Assembly (NCBI GenBank): GCA_964507445.1
Contig: CAZDQF010000011.1
Coordinates: forward strand, 104,101 to 168,100
From: GCA-2683135 sp964507445
Lineage (GTDB): Bacteria; Planctomycetota; GCA-002687715
DNA length: 64,000 nucleotides
Direction: 5' to 3'
Of this stretch, positions 17,114-27,400 are shown piece after piece. How positions within the stretch are numbered: the first letter of the stretch is position 1; the number at the start of each line of letters is the position of its first letter. The position numbers were made by a program, and so were the translations under genes. The notes below the pieces were generated by a model. That model searched no databases and had not been told where the DNA came from. It saw nothing but the letters and a program-made list of their open reading frames with translations.

Positions 17114-20100
17114 TCATGGGCGCACGGGCACCACGTCATCAGCGGCGTCCGGAAGGCCTTGCATGAAGGCGATGCCCTCGGCGGCGTCGTCGTCCTCGAA
17201 CGCCTCCAGATCGGGGTCTAGCAGCGGCCGCGGGAGGAAGACGACGCACTTGCTCGTGGCCCTCGTGATCGCCACGTTGAGGCGGTTGACGCTGTAGATG
17301 AAGGTGCGCTCACGGAGCGCCAGCTCCACGTCCGAGACACCATAGGAGACGATCACGGACTCCGCCTCCTGGCCTTGCATCTTGTCTACGGTGTCGACGA
17401 ACGGCTCCGCGTGCCACGTCCTGGTCGCCTTGATGGCGCGCACCACGGCGCGTCGCTGGACATGGTGGGGCGTGATCACGAACAGCCGGTCCTCCCAGAA
17501 TCGTCGATCCCCGTCCGCGTCCTCCGCCAGGGTCGTCGCCGCTCGGAGGGCGCGGACGCACCGGGCCGCCAGGTCCGCCTCGAAGGGACTCTCAGCCGTG
17601 GTCTGCACGCCTTCGACGATCACCACCACCAGGGGATTCCGGGGGTCCAGGATCCGGGCGACCAGCGGGTCAGGGATGGTGTCCGGGTCCAGGGTGAGTC
17701 GTCTGTCGCCGACCTCCGCGCTGGCGGGGGCGTACTCGGGGACGTAGAGCTGCTGGGCGGGGTAGCGGCACAGGGCGTCGCACATACGGAAGTTCTCGAG
17801 GAGCGTGGACGTGCAGGTGTCGCCGCCGGGGGCGGCCCGCACACCCTCGAAGATGGACCGGTGAAGCAGGGGTTCACCCGGTTCGGGTTCGGGGTAGTCG
17901 CCGCTGATGATGGGGGGCAGCTGCCGGTGATCTCCTGCGAGCACCAGGCGCCCGCTGGCAGGCAGGCGACGGAGGGCCAGGGCCGCTTCCGCCACCTTCA
18001 CCTGGGATGCTTCGTCCACCACGAGGAGGTCCATCCCGGTCTCGCAGTCCGCCTCCAGGGCGTCCTGGATGCTCCAGACCGTCGCCCCCAGGACCGCGCG
18101 TTCATGGCTCATCAACCAATCGCCGCCCTCCTTCCTCGCCACCGGCTCGATCCCCGGGCCCGGGTCCTCGGAGCGCACGGTCTTGCCCAGGGTCGGTGCT
18201 TCACCACACAGACCGTGCTCTTGCTGAGCCGTCCTGATGCGCCGGAGCAGGTTGTCGATGGCGGCGTGGGTGAAGGCGGTGACGACCACACGGAAGGGTC
18301 GGTCGGCGAGTCGGTGAGCCTCCAGCAGCGCCAGGATGGTCTGCGCCAGGAACCAGGTCTTGCCGGTGCCGGGGGGCCCCCAGACGAGCCGCACTCGATG
18401 GCTCGCCACGTCCCTCATGGCCTGCTGCTGGGACCTGGTGCATCCGGCTGCGTCGGCGAACCGGTCCAGGTCTCCCGGGTCGACGGGCCATGGGGTGGGT
18501 GACGCGGCCGCCGCGGCGGGGTCGGCGAGGAGACGGACGAGGAGGTTCGGCTCGCGGGACCCGTCCAGGTCGTGCAGCTCTCCGAGCACCCGCTCGGTGT
18601 TCCAGTCCGTGAACCGTTCGTGCAGCAGGTAGCGATCCCCGGGCCGGACCCGGGGGAATCCGCGGCCGGTGCGGAGGGCGAGGCGATACCGCGCGCCGTC
18701 TTCCGAGCGGTGCTCGACCCCGGCGATGGCCACGGCGCCGCGGGCTCCATGGACCGTGGAGCGCTTGCCGAAGTCATCGAACGTCATCTGCGCTTCTTCC
18801 CCCGCGTCGTTGGCGGGGCTCAGCAGGTAGCGGGGGAACTCCTCGTCGAACGGAGCGTCCACCGGCGGGTCCGCGATGAACCAACGGTCCGTATCCGCGA
18901 CCAGCGGCACCACGTGGCAGGCGGCCATGCGCTCGCCCAGGGGAGTGGCGCGCCTCGCCCGCATCTCGAGGTACCCGCTGAGACACTCGTAGCGGGTGAT
19001 GAAGGCGAGCCTGGACAGCAGCGGGTCTTCGATCCCGATCCTGGCGGGCATCCGGAACTTGGGCGCCCAGGCCACGAGCCTGGCGTGGGGGTGGCGTTCG
19101 ATCCGTTCGCGGAAGCCACGCAGGATGGAGTCGGTGCCGCGGAGCCGCTTTCCGATCTCGTCCTGCACGGCCTCCAGGAGGTCCGGCCGTTCCTTGGTCC
19201 ATGCGTGGAAGACGGCGTCGGACTTCAGCTGGTTGGAGAGCTCGAAGGCGAAGAACTCGCTGGCGGCGTAGTCGCTGGCGTACTCATCCGGGCGCAGGGT
19301 CCGGTTGACGTCGGTGAACCGATAGGAGACCGGGATGGGCAGGGCCACCAGCTCCCTGATGACCCGATTGATGACCACCACGGGGAAGAACGCGGTGTCC
19401 TGCGGGTGCTGCTGGGCGGTCAGCAGCTCCGGGCTCTGGAAGTGGAAGAACAGATCCAGGGCCTGAGGGCCGACCTCCGGGTCGGTGATCGACTCCCGCA
19501 GGCAGTCCGTCAGGAGGGTCTCTTCATAAGAGTCGAAGACGTAGCACTGCAACGAGAGCTGCTCTTCGAAGTCCTTGTCCTGATTGTGTTCGTGGACCCG
19601 TACGAGGCGTTGGTGGAGCGTGCGCACCAGCTCGCGCTTCACCTCCGCGAGATCCGCGGGGGTGTCGCTGGCGGCGACCCGTATGTGCTCGCGATCGTCG
19701 TCGTCGAACACCGCTCCGCCGCCGATACGCCGCCAGCCGAAGACGTACACCTGACCACCCACGGGTTCGGTCTGGAGGGTGATCAGGAAGCGGACGTTCT
19801 CCATGCGAGGCAGCGCTATGGAGGCGCTGCCCAGGGCGAAGGCCCGCCCCTGATTGAGGGCGTTCACCTGCTTGCGCAGCCGCGCTCCGGCGCCGGAGAG
19901 GGACGCCACCCCAGCCAGGACCCGCGCCGAGTCCTCCCGCCCGAGGAGTCCCTCCAGGTCGTCCAGATCGTGGACCGGAGGGGTCAGCGAGCCCAGGTAG
20001 CGGCGGGCGTGGTTGGACAACTGTGGGAGCAGGGAGACGCTCCGGGTCTCCGTGGCCTCCTGCCGACAGTGAGCGAACCAGTCGCACCACTCGCATCGGA

Positions 20101-20812
20101 CGTTCAGGTGCCAGGCGGCTTCATCCGCGGGAGCTTCGAAGAGCGGGCGCAGGCGTTCCCGGAGGAAGCGCTCCAGCCCGGGCTGGACCCGCGCCGTGTC
20201 GAACAGGTCCGAGGCCGGGCGGTTGGCGAGCCACACGCCGCCGACGTCGTCCACCGTGACCCCTTCCACGCCCGCGTCTTCCAGCGCCGCGGACAGGATC
20301 AGGCCGTAGAGGGTCACCTGGATGCGGTGGGACAGCTTCTGGTGGCTGGAGGCCTTGGCGTCGTGAATCCGCAGCACCGTCTGTCCATCGCGTTGCAGCA
20401 CCTCCACCAGGTCCGGGCGGCAGTCGGGGAAGTGCAGCAGCTCCGTGGTGAGGCCGTAGCGCTGGCGGAAGGTGTCTCCGATCCTCAACGTCGGCTGGTA
20501 GATCCACGTCCCCGCGGGGGCTCCGGCCATGCGCTCCAGGGACTCGTCCACACCCCAGGCGCGGTCCCTCCGTGGCCCGTCGCCGGGGGCCACGTCACAG
20601 GCCGCCGCGAGGTGCTCGTCCAGCAGACGGTCCTCCCAGTCATAGCCACCCTCCAGGACGGCTCGCGCCACCGGGTTGCCCTCCTTGTCCACTCTGGGGA
20701 CACCCTCCGTCGTGCGGTCCCGACCGGAGGTGGCGGCGTAGCGCAGGAACCGATCACAGTTGAAGTGGAAGTGCCTGGCGACGCGGGAGGGTGAGATGTT
20801 GAACGCGGGCAT
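17114..20812 (-). CDS. Dna2-like fusion: Cas4/RecB-type nuclease plus SF1B helicase
   Basis: A 1232-residue protein. Residues 1-255 form a PD-(D/E)xK nuclease of the Cas4/TM0106 type: Asp134 in CRPDLVEV, DAK at 151-153, and a Gln-x3-Tyr helix. Cys19 pairs with Cys240, Cys243 and Cys249 (CEWCDWFAHC), the spacing that holds an iron-sulfur cluster in Cas4, AddB and Dna2. Residues about 260-790 match nothing I recognise. The C-terminal third is an Upf1/Dna2-type SF1B helicase with Walker A WGPPGTGKTW near 810, DEAS near 926, GDHRQLPP, and the motif V/VI region FIYSVNRLNVAITRA. It probably resects or processes DNA or R-loop ends. It lies between GtrA and SGNH genes with 47-49-base gaps and no obvious defence partners. 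Confidence 0.85.
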   Translation of the reverse strand: MPAFNISPSRVARHFHFNCDRFLRYAATSGRDRTTEGVPRVDKEGNPVARAVLEGGYDWEDRLLDEHLAAACDVAPGDGPRRDRAWGVDESLERMAGAPAGTWIYQPTLRIGDTFRQRYGLTTELLHFPDCRPDLVEVLQRDGQTVLRIHDAKASSHQKLSHRIQVTLYGLILSAALEDAGVEGVTVDDVGGVWLANRPASDLFDTARVQPGLERFLRERLRPLFEAPADEAAWHLNVRCEWCDWFAHCRQEATETRSVSLLPQLSNHARRYLGSLTPPVHDLDDLEGLLGREDSARVLAGVASLSGAGARLRKQVNALNQGRAFALGSASIALPRMENVRFLITLQTEPVGGQVYVFGWRRIGGGAVFDDDDREHIRVAASDTPADLAEVKRELVRTLHQRLVRVHEHNQDKDFEEQLSLQCYVFDSYEETLLTDCLRESITDPEVGPQALDLFFHFQSPELLTAQQHPQDTAFFPVVVINRVIRELVALPIPVSYRFTDVNRTLRPDEYASDYAASEFFAFELSNQLKSDAVFHAWTKERPDLLEAVQDEIGKRLRGTDSILRGFRERIERHPHARLVAWAPKFRMPARIGIEDPLLSRLAFITRYECLSGYLEMRARRATPLGERMAACHVVPLVADTDRWFIADPPVDAPFDEEFPRYLLSPANDAGEEAQMTFDDFGKRSTVHGARGAVAIAGVEHRSEDGARYRLALRTGRGFPRVRPGDRYLLHERFTDWNTERVLGELHDLDGSREPNLLVRLLADPAAAAASPTPWPVDPGDLDRFADAAGCTRSQQQAMRDVASHRVRLVWGPPGTGKTWFLAQTILALLEAHRLADRPFRVVVTAFTHAAIDNLLRRIRTAQQEHGLCGEAPTLGKTVRSEDPGPGIEPVARKEGGDWLMSHERAVLGATVWSIQDALEADCETGMDLLVVDEASQVKVAEAALALRRLPASGRLVLAGDHRQLPPIISGDYPEPEPGEPLLHRSIFEGVRAAPGGDTCTSTLLENFRMCDALCRYPAQQLYVPEYAPASAEVGDRRLTLDPDTIPDPLVARILDPRNPLVVVIVEGVQTTAESPFEADLAARCVRALRAATTLAEDADGDRRFWEDRLFVITPHHVQRRAVVRAIKATRTWHAEPFVDTVDKMQGQEAESVIVSYGVSDVELALRERTFIYSVNRLNVAITRATSKCVVFLPRPLLDPDLEAFEDDDAAEGIAFMQGLPDAADDVVPVRP

Positions 20813-20860
20813 GGATCGACCCGACAGTATCCACGAACCGACCGTCGTTGGAAAGCGGAC

Positions 20861-21331
20861 TCACCGACCCTGTTGAGCGGCCTGGGCGAAACCCCAGTGC
20901 CGCAACAGGAGGTAGTTCCAACAGCCGCTGAGGAACAGGTTGGTGAGGAACGCGGCCACCCGGCCCAGACCCAGGGTCCAGATGAGCTGGTCGTGCAGCA
21001 GGGTCGTCACCGAGAGGCTGACCCCGTAGATGAGATAGGTGCGCAGCAGCGATCGCCAGTAGGGGGTCGGCCAGCGAAACGTGATGCGTCGGTGCAGGGT
21101 GTGGGTCAGGGCGCTCGTGATCAGGTAGGGGACCGCCCACCGGATGGCGTCGTCGAGCCGCGAGTCATCGAACCCGAGCTGCAGGAAGAGCCACACCAGG
21201 AAGACGAAGGCGAGCGTACCGAGACCTCCGCTCACCCCGAACCGGAAGATCTCCTCCACGCCGCCGAACAGACCGGGGGTGCGTGCTCGAGAAGCGGGCT
21301 TGGCGGGTTGCTGGTGGCGGTCGCTTGTCAC
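20861..21331 (-). CDS. GtrA-family membrane protein
   Basis: A 156-residue protein with four predicted membrane helices and the GtrA pattern: an Arg-Phe-Gly-Val-Ser-Gly-Gly entry to helix 1, HRRITF between helices 2 and 3, and a WNYLLLRHWGF end. GtrA proteins are thought to help move polyprenyl-linked sugars across the membrane for glycan modification. No glycosyltransferase gene is adjacent. The start is GTG at 21329-21331; the first 30 residues are polar and nonconserved. Confidence 0.75.
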   Translation of the reverse strand: MTSDRHQQPAKPASRARTPGLFGGVEEIFRFGVSGGLGTLAFVFLVWLFLQLGFDDSRLDDAIRWAVPYLITSALTHTLHRRITFRWPTPYWRSLLRTYLIYGVSLSVTTLLHDQLIWTLGLGRVAAFLTNLFLSGCWNYLLLRHWGFAQAAQQGR

Positions 21332-21427
21332 GAGTCTGTCACGGCTTCGTCAACGGACGGAAACAAGCCGGCTCTCCCGGGGAAATCCGCGACGCAGAAC
21401 ATCGTACAAGGGGGCGGGAGATAACTC

Positions 21428-22294
21428 ATGAAACAGAACGCTACCTTTCTCGCGCTGTGTCTGACGGTCGTCGTGGCCATGAACCCAGGTGTCGCCTCCG
21501 GCCAGGAGGAGACACAGAAGAAGGACCTGAAGGCCCTGGCGGGCATCACGGGGCAATGGGGCGGGTCCCTGGACGGCCTCCGTTGGCGGCGGAGCGTCGA
21601 CTCCGCCGTCAACGACGCGCGGCCCTTGATGGTGCTGCAGCTGTTCGGGCGTCTCGACGAGGAGTTCTGCTGAGCGAACGCGGCGATCGCGAGGACCGTG
21701 ACGTTCTCGGACAAGGCCATCGTCGACTACGTGAAGAAGCACTTCGTGCCCGTCTGGGAGAGCGTGGCCCCGGTTCGGGTCACCACCTTCGAGCTGGGTG
21801 ACGGAAAGACCGTGACCGGCATCAACAACGGCGAGATCGCGCTCTACGTGTGCCGACCCGACGGCAAGGTCATCCACGCGCTGCCGGGCCTGCGGAGCCC
21901 CCAGGAGACCCTGGACTTCCTGGTGGCTGCCAGGTCCCTGCTCGAATCCAGCGGGGGTGACGAGGAGAAGATCCTGGCGTTCCATGCCGATCGCGCCGCC
22001 GCCGGTGCCCCGGGCTCGTCGCAGCCCGCGCCCCTGGTCGTGTCGGCGAACGCGGCCACGCGGGAGCTGCGCAACATGGCCAGGAAGAGCCTGGTCGTGG
22101 CGCCGACGGAGTCCGCGACCATCGTCCGCCCGAAGGGGCCCGCCGCCTTCCAGGCGGAGGTGGCCGGGTCACTGGCCGGATCTCCGCTGCGGAGGCCGGA
22201 GGCCTGGACGCGCCACGTCTTCGAGGACCTGCTGAAGGAGCCCCTGGAGGGCGGCCGACGTCAGTTCGGCTCCGCCTCCCTGCGGGTCCGGTGA
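21428..22294 (+). CDS. Probable selenoprotein, thioredoxin-like, Cys-Sec motif
   Basis: A single frame runs from 21428 to 22294 (288 residues) broken only by TGA at 21671-21673, codon 82. The residues around it read RLDEEFC-U-ANAAIAR, giving an adjacent Cys81-Sec82 pair at the end of a predicted strand (LMVLQLFG) and the start of a helix, as in thioredoxin-fold active sites. The frame downstream is clearly coding (DKAIVDYVKKHFVPVWESV, IALYVCRPDGKVIHALPGL, then helices). The N-terminus is a signal peptide ending near VASG, so the protein is exported. GGGAG precedes the ATG. A redox role is inferred. The alternatives are a sequencing error or nonsense mutation, or a separate downstream product from GTG 21698. 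No selA, selB or selC gene is in the window. Confidence 0.7.
21674..21706 (+). promoter_or_regulatory. Possible SECIS-like stem-loop after the in-frame TGA
   Basis: Just 3' of the TGA, 21676-21680 can pair with 21702-21706 and 21681-21683 with 21696-21698. This leaves a 12-base apical loop and a three-base bulge on the 3' side. Its position fits a bacterial SECIS element, which lies within about 40 bases after UGA. The loop lacks the GU-rich apex of the E. coli elements, so support is weak. Confidence 0.3.
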
Positions 22295-22299
22295 GCTGG

Positions 22300-23337
22300 T
22301 CAGGTCCCGGGGGTCTTGCGCACCTTGACCGTGGTCCGGGTGCGTACGGCCTCCTGGATGGCGAACATCACCTCGTGCACGTGGGCGGCGGCGTGGAGGT
22401 CGTTGTGCGGGCTCTTGCCACGTCGGATGTGATGGAAGAACTCGGCGAACTGGCCGCGGTAGGGGTGGTCCTTCACGTCCCCTGACTCCGGCATGTCAGC
22501 CGGCATGGCGGCCCAGTCCGTCTGGCCCGGGAATTCGGTGCTGAAGAAGCGCTCGTCCCGGATGGTGCCCTTGTCACCCATGAGCAGCACCGGGAAGTGG
22601 TAGGGCTGTCGACACTCCACGGAAGCCCCCACCTTGCCCATGGCGCCGTTCTCGAACTTCAGGATGCTGACGGTGTTCGGGTCGTAACCGAAGTTCCAGT
22701 TGTTCTTGGGGGAGGTGTTGCTCATGGCCGCCACCTCCTTCACGCGGCTGCCCATGAGCCAGATCAGGATGTCCAGGGCGTGGCAGCCCGCGGTGAGCAT
22801 GGCGTCTCCGCCCATGCGCTTCTTGATGTTCCAGGCGTACTGGCCGATGTGGGGCCCGATGCCGTGGAAGTAGCTGGCTTCGCCGTAATACACGTCGCCC
22901 AGCAGGCCCTTCTTGCGGATGGTCTGGATGTTCTTGAACATGCCCATCCAGTGCAGCTCGAAGCAGACGCTGGTGTGGACTCCGGCCTTGTTCACCGCGG
23001 CGACCATCTTCTTGAGGTCGTCCCGGTTCAGGGCCACCGGCTTCTCGATGATGATGTGCTTGCCGGCGCGGGCGCAGGCGATGGTCTCCGCCGGGTGGTT
23101 GGGGTGGGGGGTGCAGATCGAGACCACGTCGAGGCCGTCGTGGGCCAGGAACCGGTCGAGGTTGCCGTAGGGCGTCCCTTCGAGCCCCTTCTGGGCCATC
23201 AACTGGCCGGCCCGGTCCTTCTTCCTCGAACACATGGCCACGACCTGGACGTCGTCGACGTCCTTGAGGTTGTCGATGTGGGAGCCGGCCGCGGCGCCGG
23301 TGCCGATGATTCCGATGCGCAGTGTCTTCCTGGCCAT
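22300..23337 (-). CDS. Gfo/Idh/MocA-family oxidoreductase
   Basis: A 345-residue NAD(P)-dependent oxidoreductase. The Rossmann motif GIIGTGAAAGSH is at about residues 9-20. The family EKPVALN motif holds the catalytic-site Lys near residue 100, and AGCHALDILIWLMG carries the His and Asp of the (G/H)xxxD active-site region. It is followed by the C-terminal beta-sheet domain with the late VMFAIQEAVRT helix. These enzymes oxidise sugars, inositols or related polyols; the substrate cannot be told. A GGGAG ribosome site precedes the ATG. It ends 5 bases from the convergent selenoprotein gene. Confidence 0.9.
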   Translation of the reverse strand: MARKTLRIGIIGTGAAAGSHIDNLKDVDDVQVVAMCSRKKDRAGQLMAQKGLEGTPYGNLDRFLAHDGLDVVSICTPHPNHPAETIACARAGKHIIIEKPVALNRDDLKKMVAAVNKAGVHTSVCFELHWMGMFKNIQTIRKKGLLGDVYYGEASYFHGIGPHIGQYAWNIKKRMGGDAMLTAGCHALDILIWLMGSRVKEVAAMSNTSPKNNWNFGYDPNTVSILKFENGAMGKVGASVECRQPYHFPVLLMGDKGTIRDERFFSTEFPGQTDWAAMPADMPESGDVKDHPYRGQFAEFFHHIRRGKSPHNDLHAAAHVHEVMFAIQEAVRTRTTVKVRKTPGT

Positions 23338-23418
23338 GTGCCGTCTCCCGTGGTGTTCAGAGGGGCGCCGAGGGTAGGCGAGTCATCGTGGCGTGTCGAG
23401 GGTTAGAATCACGGCGTC

Positions 23419-24435
23419 ATGAGTGTGCTGCGTTGGGACAGGGTTCTGTTGACGCTCTGCGTCCTCCTGGCCGGGACCCTGATCTGGGTCCTCTGGCGAG
23501 GGGCCAGCCACGGTGTCACGGTGCGGGTGAACGCGGCGGCCGGAGTTGAGCCGCGGCTGGAGTGGGTCGCCGCGCTGGAGGTGCCGCAGGGGGAGGAAGA
23601 ACCGGTCGCTCGCTCCAAGGGCCAGGGCACATGGCAGGTGGAGCCGGGGCACTGGCGGCTGGTCTGCGGCCCCTACACGGCTCCGTTCTTCGCGTCACCG
23701 ACAGACGACGAGCTCACCCTCGACCTGGATGTCCCCGTGCCCGAGGGCCATGTCCCGGTGCCCCCCGGGCGCTTCATCCGCTGGCCGGACCAGCAGCTCC
23801 TGGAGACGACCGACTTCTTCGCCCCCTCCCGGTTCGAGGTGACGAGGGAGGAGTTCGTTCAGTTCCTCGACGCGGTGGAGGCCAGGGGCCCGGATCGATG
23901 GGCGTCCGACGAGGAACGGGCGGCGTACCCCGGAGGCCTCGAAGGGTACGGCACCAAGGCGGAACAGAGAGTCGATCAGCAGCGGCCTGAGGAGCGGCTG
24001 CCGGCGGTCATGGTCAGCTGGTACGGGGCCAGGGCTTACTGCAACTGGCTCACGGAGACCCGCGGCGACGGTCGCTGGGTGTTTCGGTTGCCCACGTCCC
24101 TGGAGTGGGAGAAGCTCGCTCGAGGAACCGACGGGCGGCGCCACCCCTGGGGCAACGTCCGCTCACCCGTGCCGGTGCTCAACCTGGGCCTGGGACCGGT
24201 GGACGTGCGGTCCCATCCGGATCTGGCGTCCCCCTACGGCGCGCTCCACATGGAGACCAACGTGGCCGAGTGGGTGGAGGACGCGTTCGACACGGGTGCC
24301 TTGCGGCGCGTGGTGAGAGGCGGGTCCTGGAGCCAGTACGCGGACGCCCTGCGTCGTGACGCGCGCGTGGGCGCTCCCGCTACCCGGCGTTCGCCGTCCA
24401 TCGGCTTTCGGGTGGTGGCGGAGCCGGTTCGTTGA
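23419..24435 (+). CDS. FGE-fold (SUMF1-like) membrane-anchored protein lacking copper cysteines
   Basis: A 338-residue protein with one N-terminal membrane helix (about residues 8-27) and a C-terminal formylglycine-generating-enzyme fold. Family marks include FEVTREEFVQFL, PAVMVSWYGARAYCNWL, FRLPTSLEWEKLARG, WGN, NVAEWVED and RRVVRGGSW ... IGFRVV. The region between RGGSW and GFR, where catalytic FGEs carry the two copper-binding Cys residues, has no Cys at all. The protein is therefore unlikely to make formylglycine and may be a structural or binding variant. Its stop overlaps the TTG start of the sulfatase gene (TTGA, 24432-24435), so the two proteins are made together. Confidence 0.82.
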   Translation: MSVLRWDRVLLTLCVLLAGTLIWVLWRGASHGVTVRVNAAAGVEPRLEWVAALEVPQGEEEPVARSKGQGTWQVEPGHWRLVCGPYTAPFFASPTDDELTLDLDVPVPEGHVPVPPGRFIRWPDQQLLETTDFFAPSRFEVTREEFVQFLDAVEARGPDRWASDEERAAYPGGLEGYGTKAEQRVDQQRPEERLPAVMVSWYGARAYCNWLTETRGDGRWVFRLPTSLEWEKLARGTDGRRHPWGNVRSPVPVLNLGLGPVDVRSHPDLASPYGALHMETNVAEWVEDAFDTGALRRVVRGGSWSQYADALRRDARVGAPATRRSPSIGFRVVAEPVR

Positions 24436-27400
24436 GTCCGGCGGGGACAGCGGCAGGGTGGAGCGGGTTGGCCCGGTCTGCGCTGGCGGGCCTGGGTGCC
24501 GGTGCTCTGGTGGGTTGCGCCACCTTGCCGGGTGACCCCGTGGCGGGCGCCGTGTCCGTGGTCTCCGTGTGGATGTTGACGGGGGCTGTCGTCGGACTGG
24601 CGGTGGATCGCGTCGTGGCGGCGGCGCAGGCCGCGGCCCGTTGGTACGGCGTGGCGGACGCGGTGGTGCTGTCTCTCGCAGGGGTCGCCTTGCTGGTCTG
24701 GCCCGTACTGGAGCTGGGTGGCAGGCCGTGGGCCGCGCGGGTGCCGGGAGGGAGGCTGGTGTCCTGGTGCGTGGTGGCTGCCATGGCGGCGTCCGGTGCC
24801 CAGGTGATGGCGTGGTTGTTGGCGCGTCCGCGAGGACGCTGGGTCTCCATCTCCTTGCTGGGCATCGTCGCCATCCTGGTGGCGGTCCTGCCACAGGGTT
24901 GGTTGCTGCCGTTGCCCGCTGTTCGCTGGGCCTTGATCCTGATGGCGCTGGTTGCGGCCGTGGCCGGGTTCCGCGGTGTCCTGGGCGTCCCCAGACCGGC
25001 GGCGCTGCTTTGCTTCGTGCTGCCGGGGATGGGGTTGTTCCTGGCGGGGGCCACGGTCCCGGTCCAGGATGAGCACCTGTTGACCTCGACCCTGAGGACG
25101 CCGCTCATCGCTGAGGAGACGGGCCCCCCGGTGGCTGAGTTGAACCGGGCCCGTGCGGGGTTCGGTCGCCGCCGCTCCGGTCGACAGGACGAGCTCGCCG
25201 CCCGCCTGCCGACCCGTCGGTTGAACGTGCTGTGGCTCACCATCTGCACCTTCCGCCACGACCGCCTGGGTCGCGGCGACCTGACCCCTTCCCTGGACGC
25301 GCTCAGCGAGCGATCCCGGGTGTTCGATCGGGCGTGGACCACCTTCCCAGCGAGCGCCCCCGCGTCCGAGTCCATGTTCAGCGGGCGTTACGCGCTGGCC
25401 TGCGACAGCTGGCGCAGGCGCCTGGGGCTGCCTCCGGTGCCGGGGCAGTCCTGGCTGCCCTTTCAGTTGAAGGAGGCGGGGTACGCCACCTGGGCGTTCA
25501 CCAGCCTGGGCCTGGTGGCGAGCTCCGCGGACTTCAGGCCGCTGTTCGAGGGGTTCGACCTGGCGGACCCGGCGGGGGTCATGGATCACCGTCTGGGCGT
25601 GGACACGGTGGCGGCGTTGACCCGGCAACTGGAGTTGCGGGAGGCCGGAGCGCCGCCCTTCCTCGCCTGGCTCTTCCTGATGGACGCACACGCACCCTAT
25701 GAGGGCGACCCGGAGCGACCGGACCCCGATGGGGACGACCTGAGCCGATACGACGGTGAGATCCGCGCGGCGGACCGGGCCGTGGGCCACGCTCTGGAGG
25801 CGTTGCGTCGGCTGGGGCTCGCGGACTCCACCATGATCATCGTTCATGCGGACCATGGTGAGGCGTTTGGCGAACACGGAGCGTCCTGGCATGGGTCCTC
25901 CGTCTACGAGGAGCAGGCCCGGGTACCTCTGGTGATCCACGTGCCGGGGTTGGAGCCCGGTCGATGTGAAGCGCCGGTGGACTTGAGTGATCTGGCGCCG
26001 ACGGTCCTGGAGGTGCTGGACGTACCGGGCGCCTCGGGCCTGGGGGACAGCCTGGTCCCGGCCCTGTTGGGGCGGCCGTTCGAATCCCATGCCTGCTCGG
26101 AGTTGCTGGTGCGCAACACGCCGGCGGCGGGGCAACGGATGATCGTCGGGTCCGACATGATGAAGCTCATCCAGCATGGAAACGGCACCCGAGAGCTCTA
26201 CGACCTGTCCGCAGACCCCGGGGAGCTGGCGCGGCTCCCCATGAACGCTCGCGGGGAGGAGCTGGCGGCGTTGCTGGCGGCGCGGGTGCATCTCTCCGTG
26301 TCCGGTGCGCGGCAACAGGATGAGGTGGCGATGCCGGCGCCGTTGCCGGGCAGCCTCCCGGACCACGTCCGCAAGGCCATGGACCTGATCGCGGGTGACA
26401 AGCCCGGATTGGCGGCCCTGCAGCTGGTCCACCAGTGGGTTCCTCGCCGCGCCTTGGAGGCGGCCAGGAAGTTGGTGGTTCATCCCTGGCAAGGGGCCAG
26501 GGTCATCGGCCTCAATCACCTCGCCACCTACGGTGAGCCCTCGGACGTGCCGCTGGTCGAGGCCGCGTTGCGGGACCGCAGCCTCCCGGTGCGGATCGCG
26601 GCGGCTGACACCTACTGCTCACTGGTCGATCCGGCCACGGCGGAGGCCATGGCGAAACAGCCCGTGCCGTCGGTGCGGGACGCGGTGGAGCGGGCTCTCG
26701 CGGCGAGCCGGGTGGTCGGTGCGGCGCCGTTGCGGGCGCTGGCCCCCCGCGCCCCGACGATGCCGCTCCCGGCGCTGGAGCGGTTGCTCTCCGGGTTGGC
26801 GGACTGCGGGGATGCGGACACCGTGGCGCTGGCGGAAGCCGTGGCCCGGGCGCCCGAGGCTCCGGTCATCGAGCGCTGGCGCGCCCTCGGCATGCTGGTG
26901 ACCAGTGGTTCCGAGGTCGCGGGCCCCGTGGGTCGGCAACTGCTGCGCGGTGGTCTCCCTCCGGAGGAGCTCCTGGAGGTGGCCATCAACGTCGCACCGG
27001 ATGATCCTCGTCCCATGGCGGCCCTGCTGCTGGAGATCATCGAGCGAGGATCTTCGAAGCTGGGGTGGAAGGCGTACAAGAAGCTCCTCGACGGCTGGTC
27101 CGCCACGGAGGCGACGGCCTTGGTGCATGCCTGGCAGGACCATCTCGCGGGCATGGCAGACGGCACGGCCCACCTGCGTGAGGCCGGCGTGGACTTCGGC
27201 GAAGACGCGAGCGGGGAACCGGTGTTCGACGACGTCCCCCCTCTGATCACGGACGTCCCCTGGGTTTCCCTGCGTGCCCGGTGGCCTGCCGTGCCGCTGC
27301 GCGTCCGGTTCGCGGAGCCGACCGGAGCGCCGGTCCGTTTGAGGTTGCGGGCCGGCTGGACCCTCCCGGGTGGGCAGGAGTTGAAGGGGCCCACGGTGGA

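Noticed and set aside
21698..22294. Separate gene starting at GTG 21698
   Set aside because: It is in the same frame as the upstream signal-peptide segment, has no clear ribosome site, and would start in the middle of the thioredoxin-like fold. Readthrough of the TGA explains both parts better.
26079..26092. TTCGAATCC match resembling a tRNA T-loop
   Set aside because: It is inside the sulfatase gene and no acceptor or anticodon stem can be formed around it.
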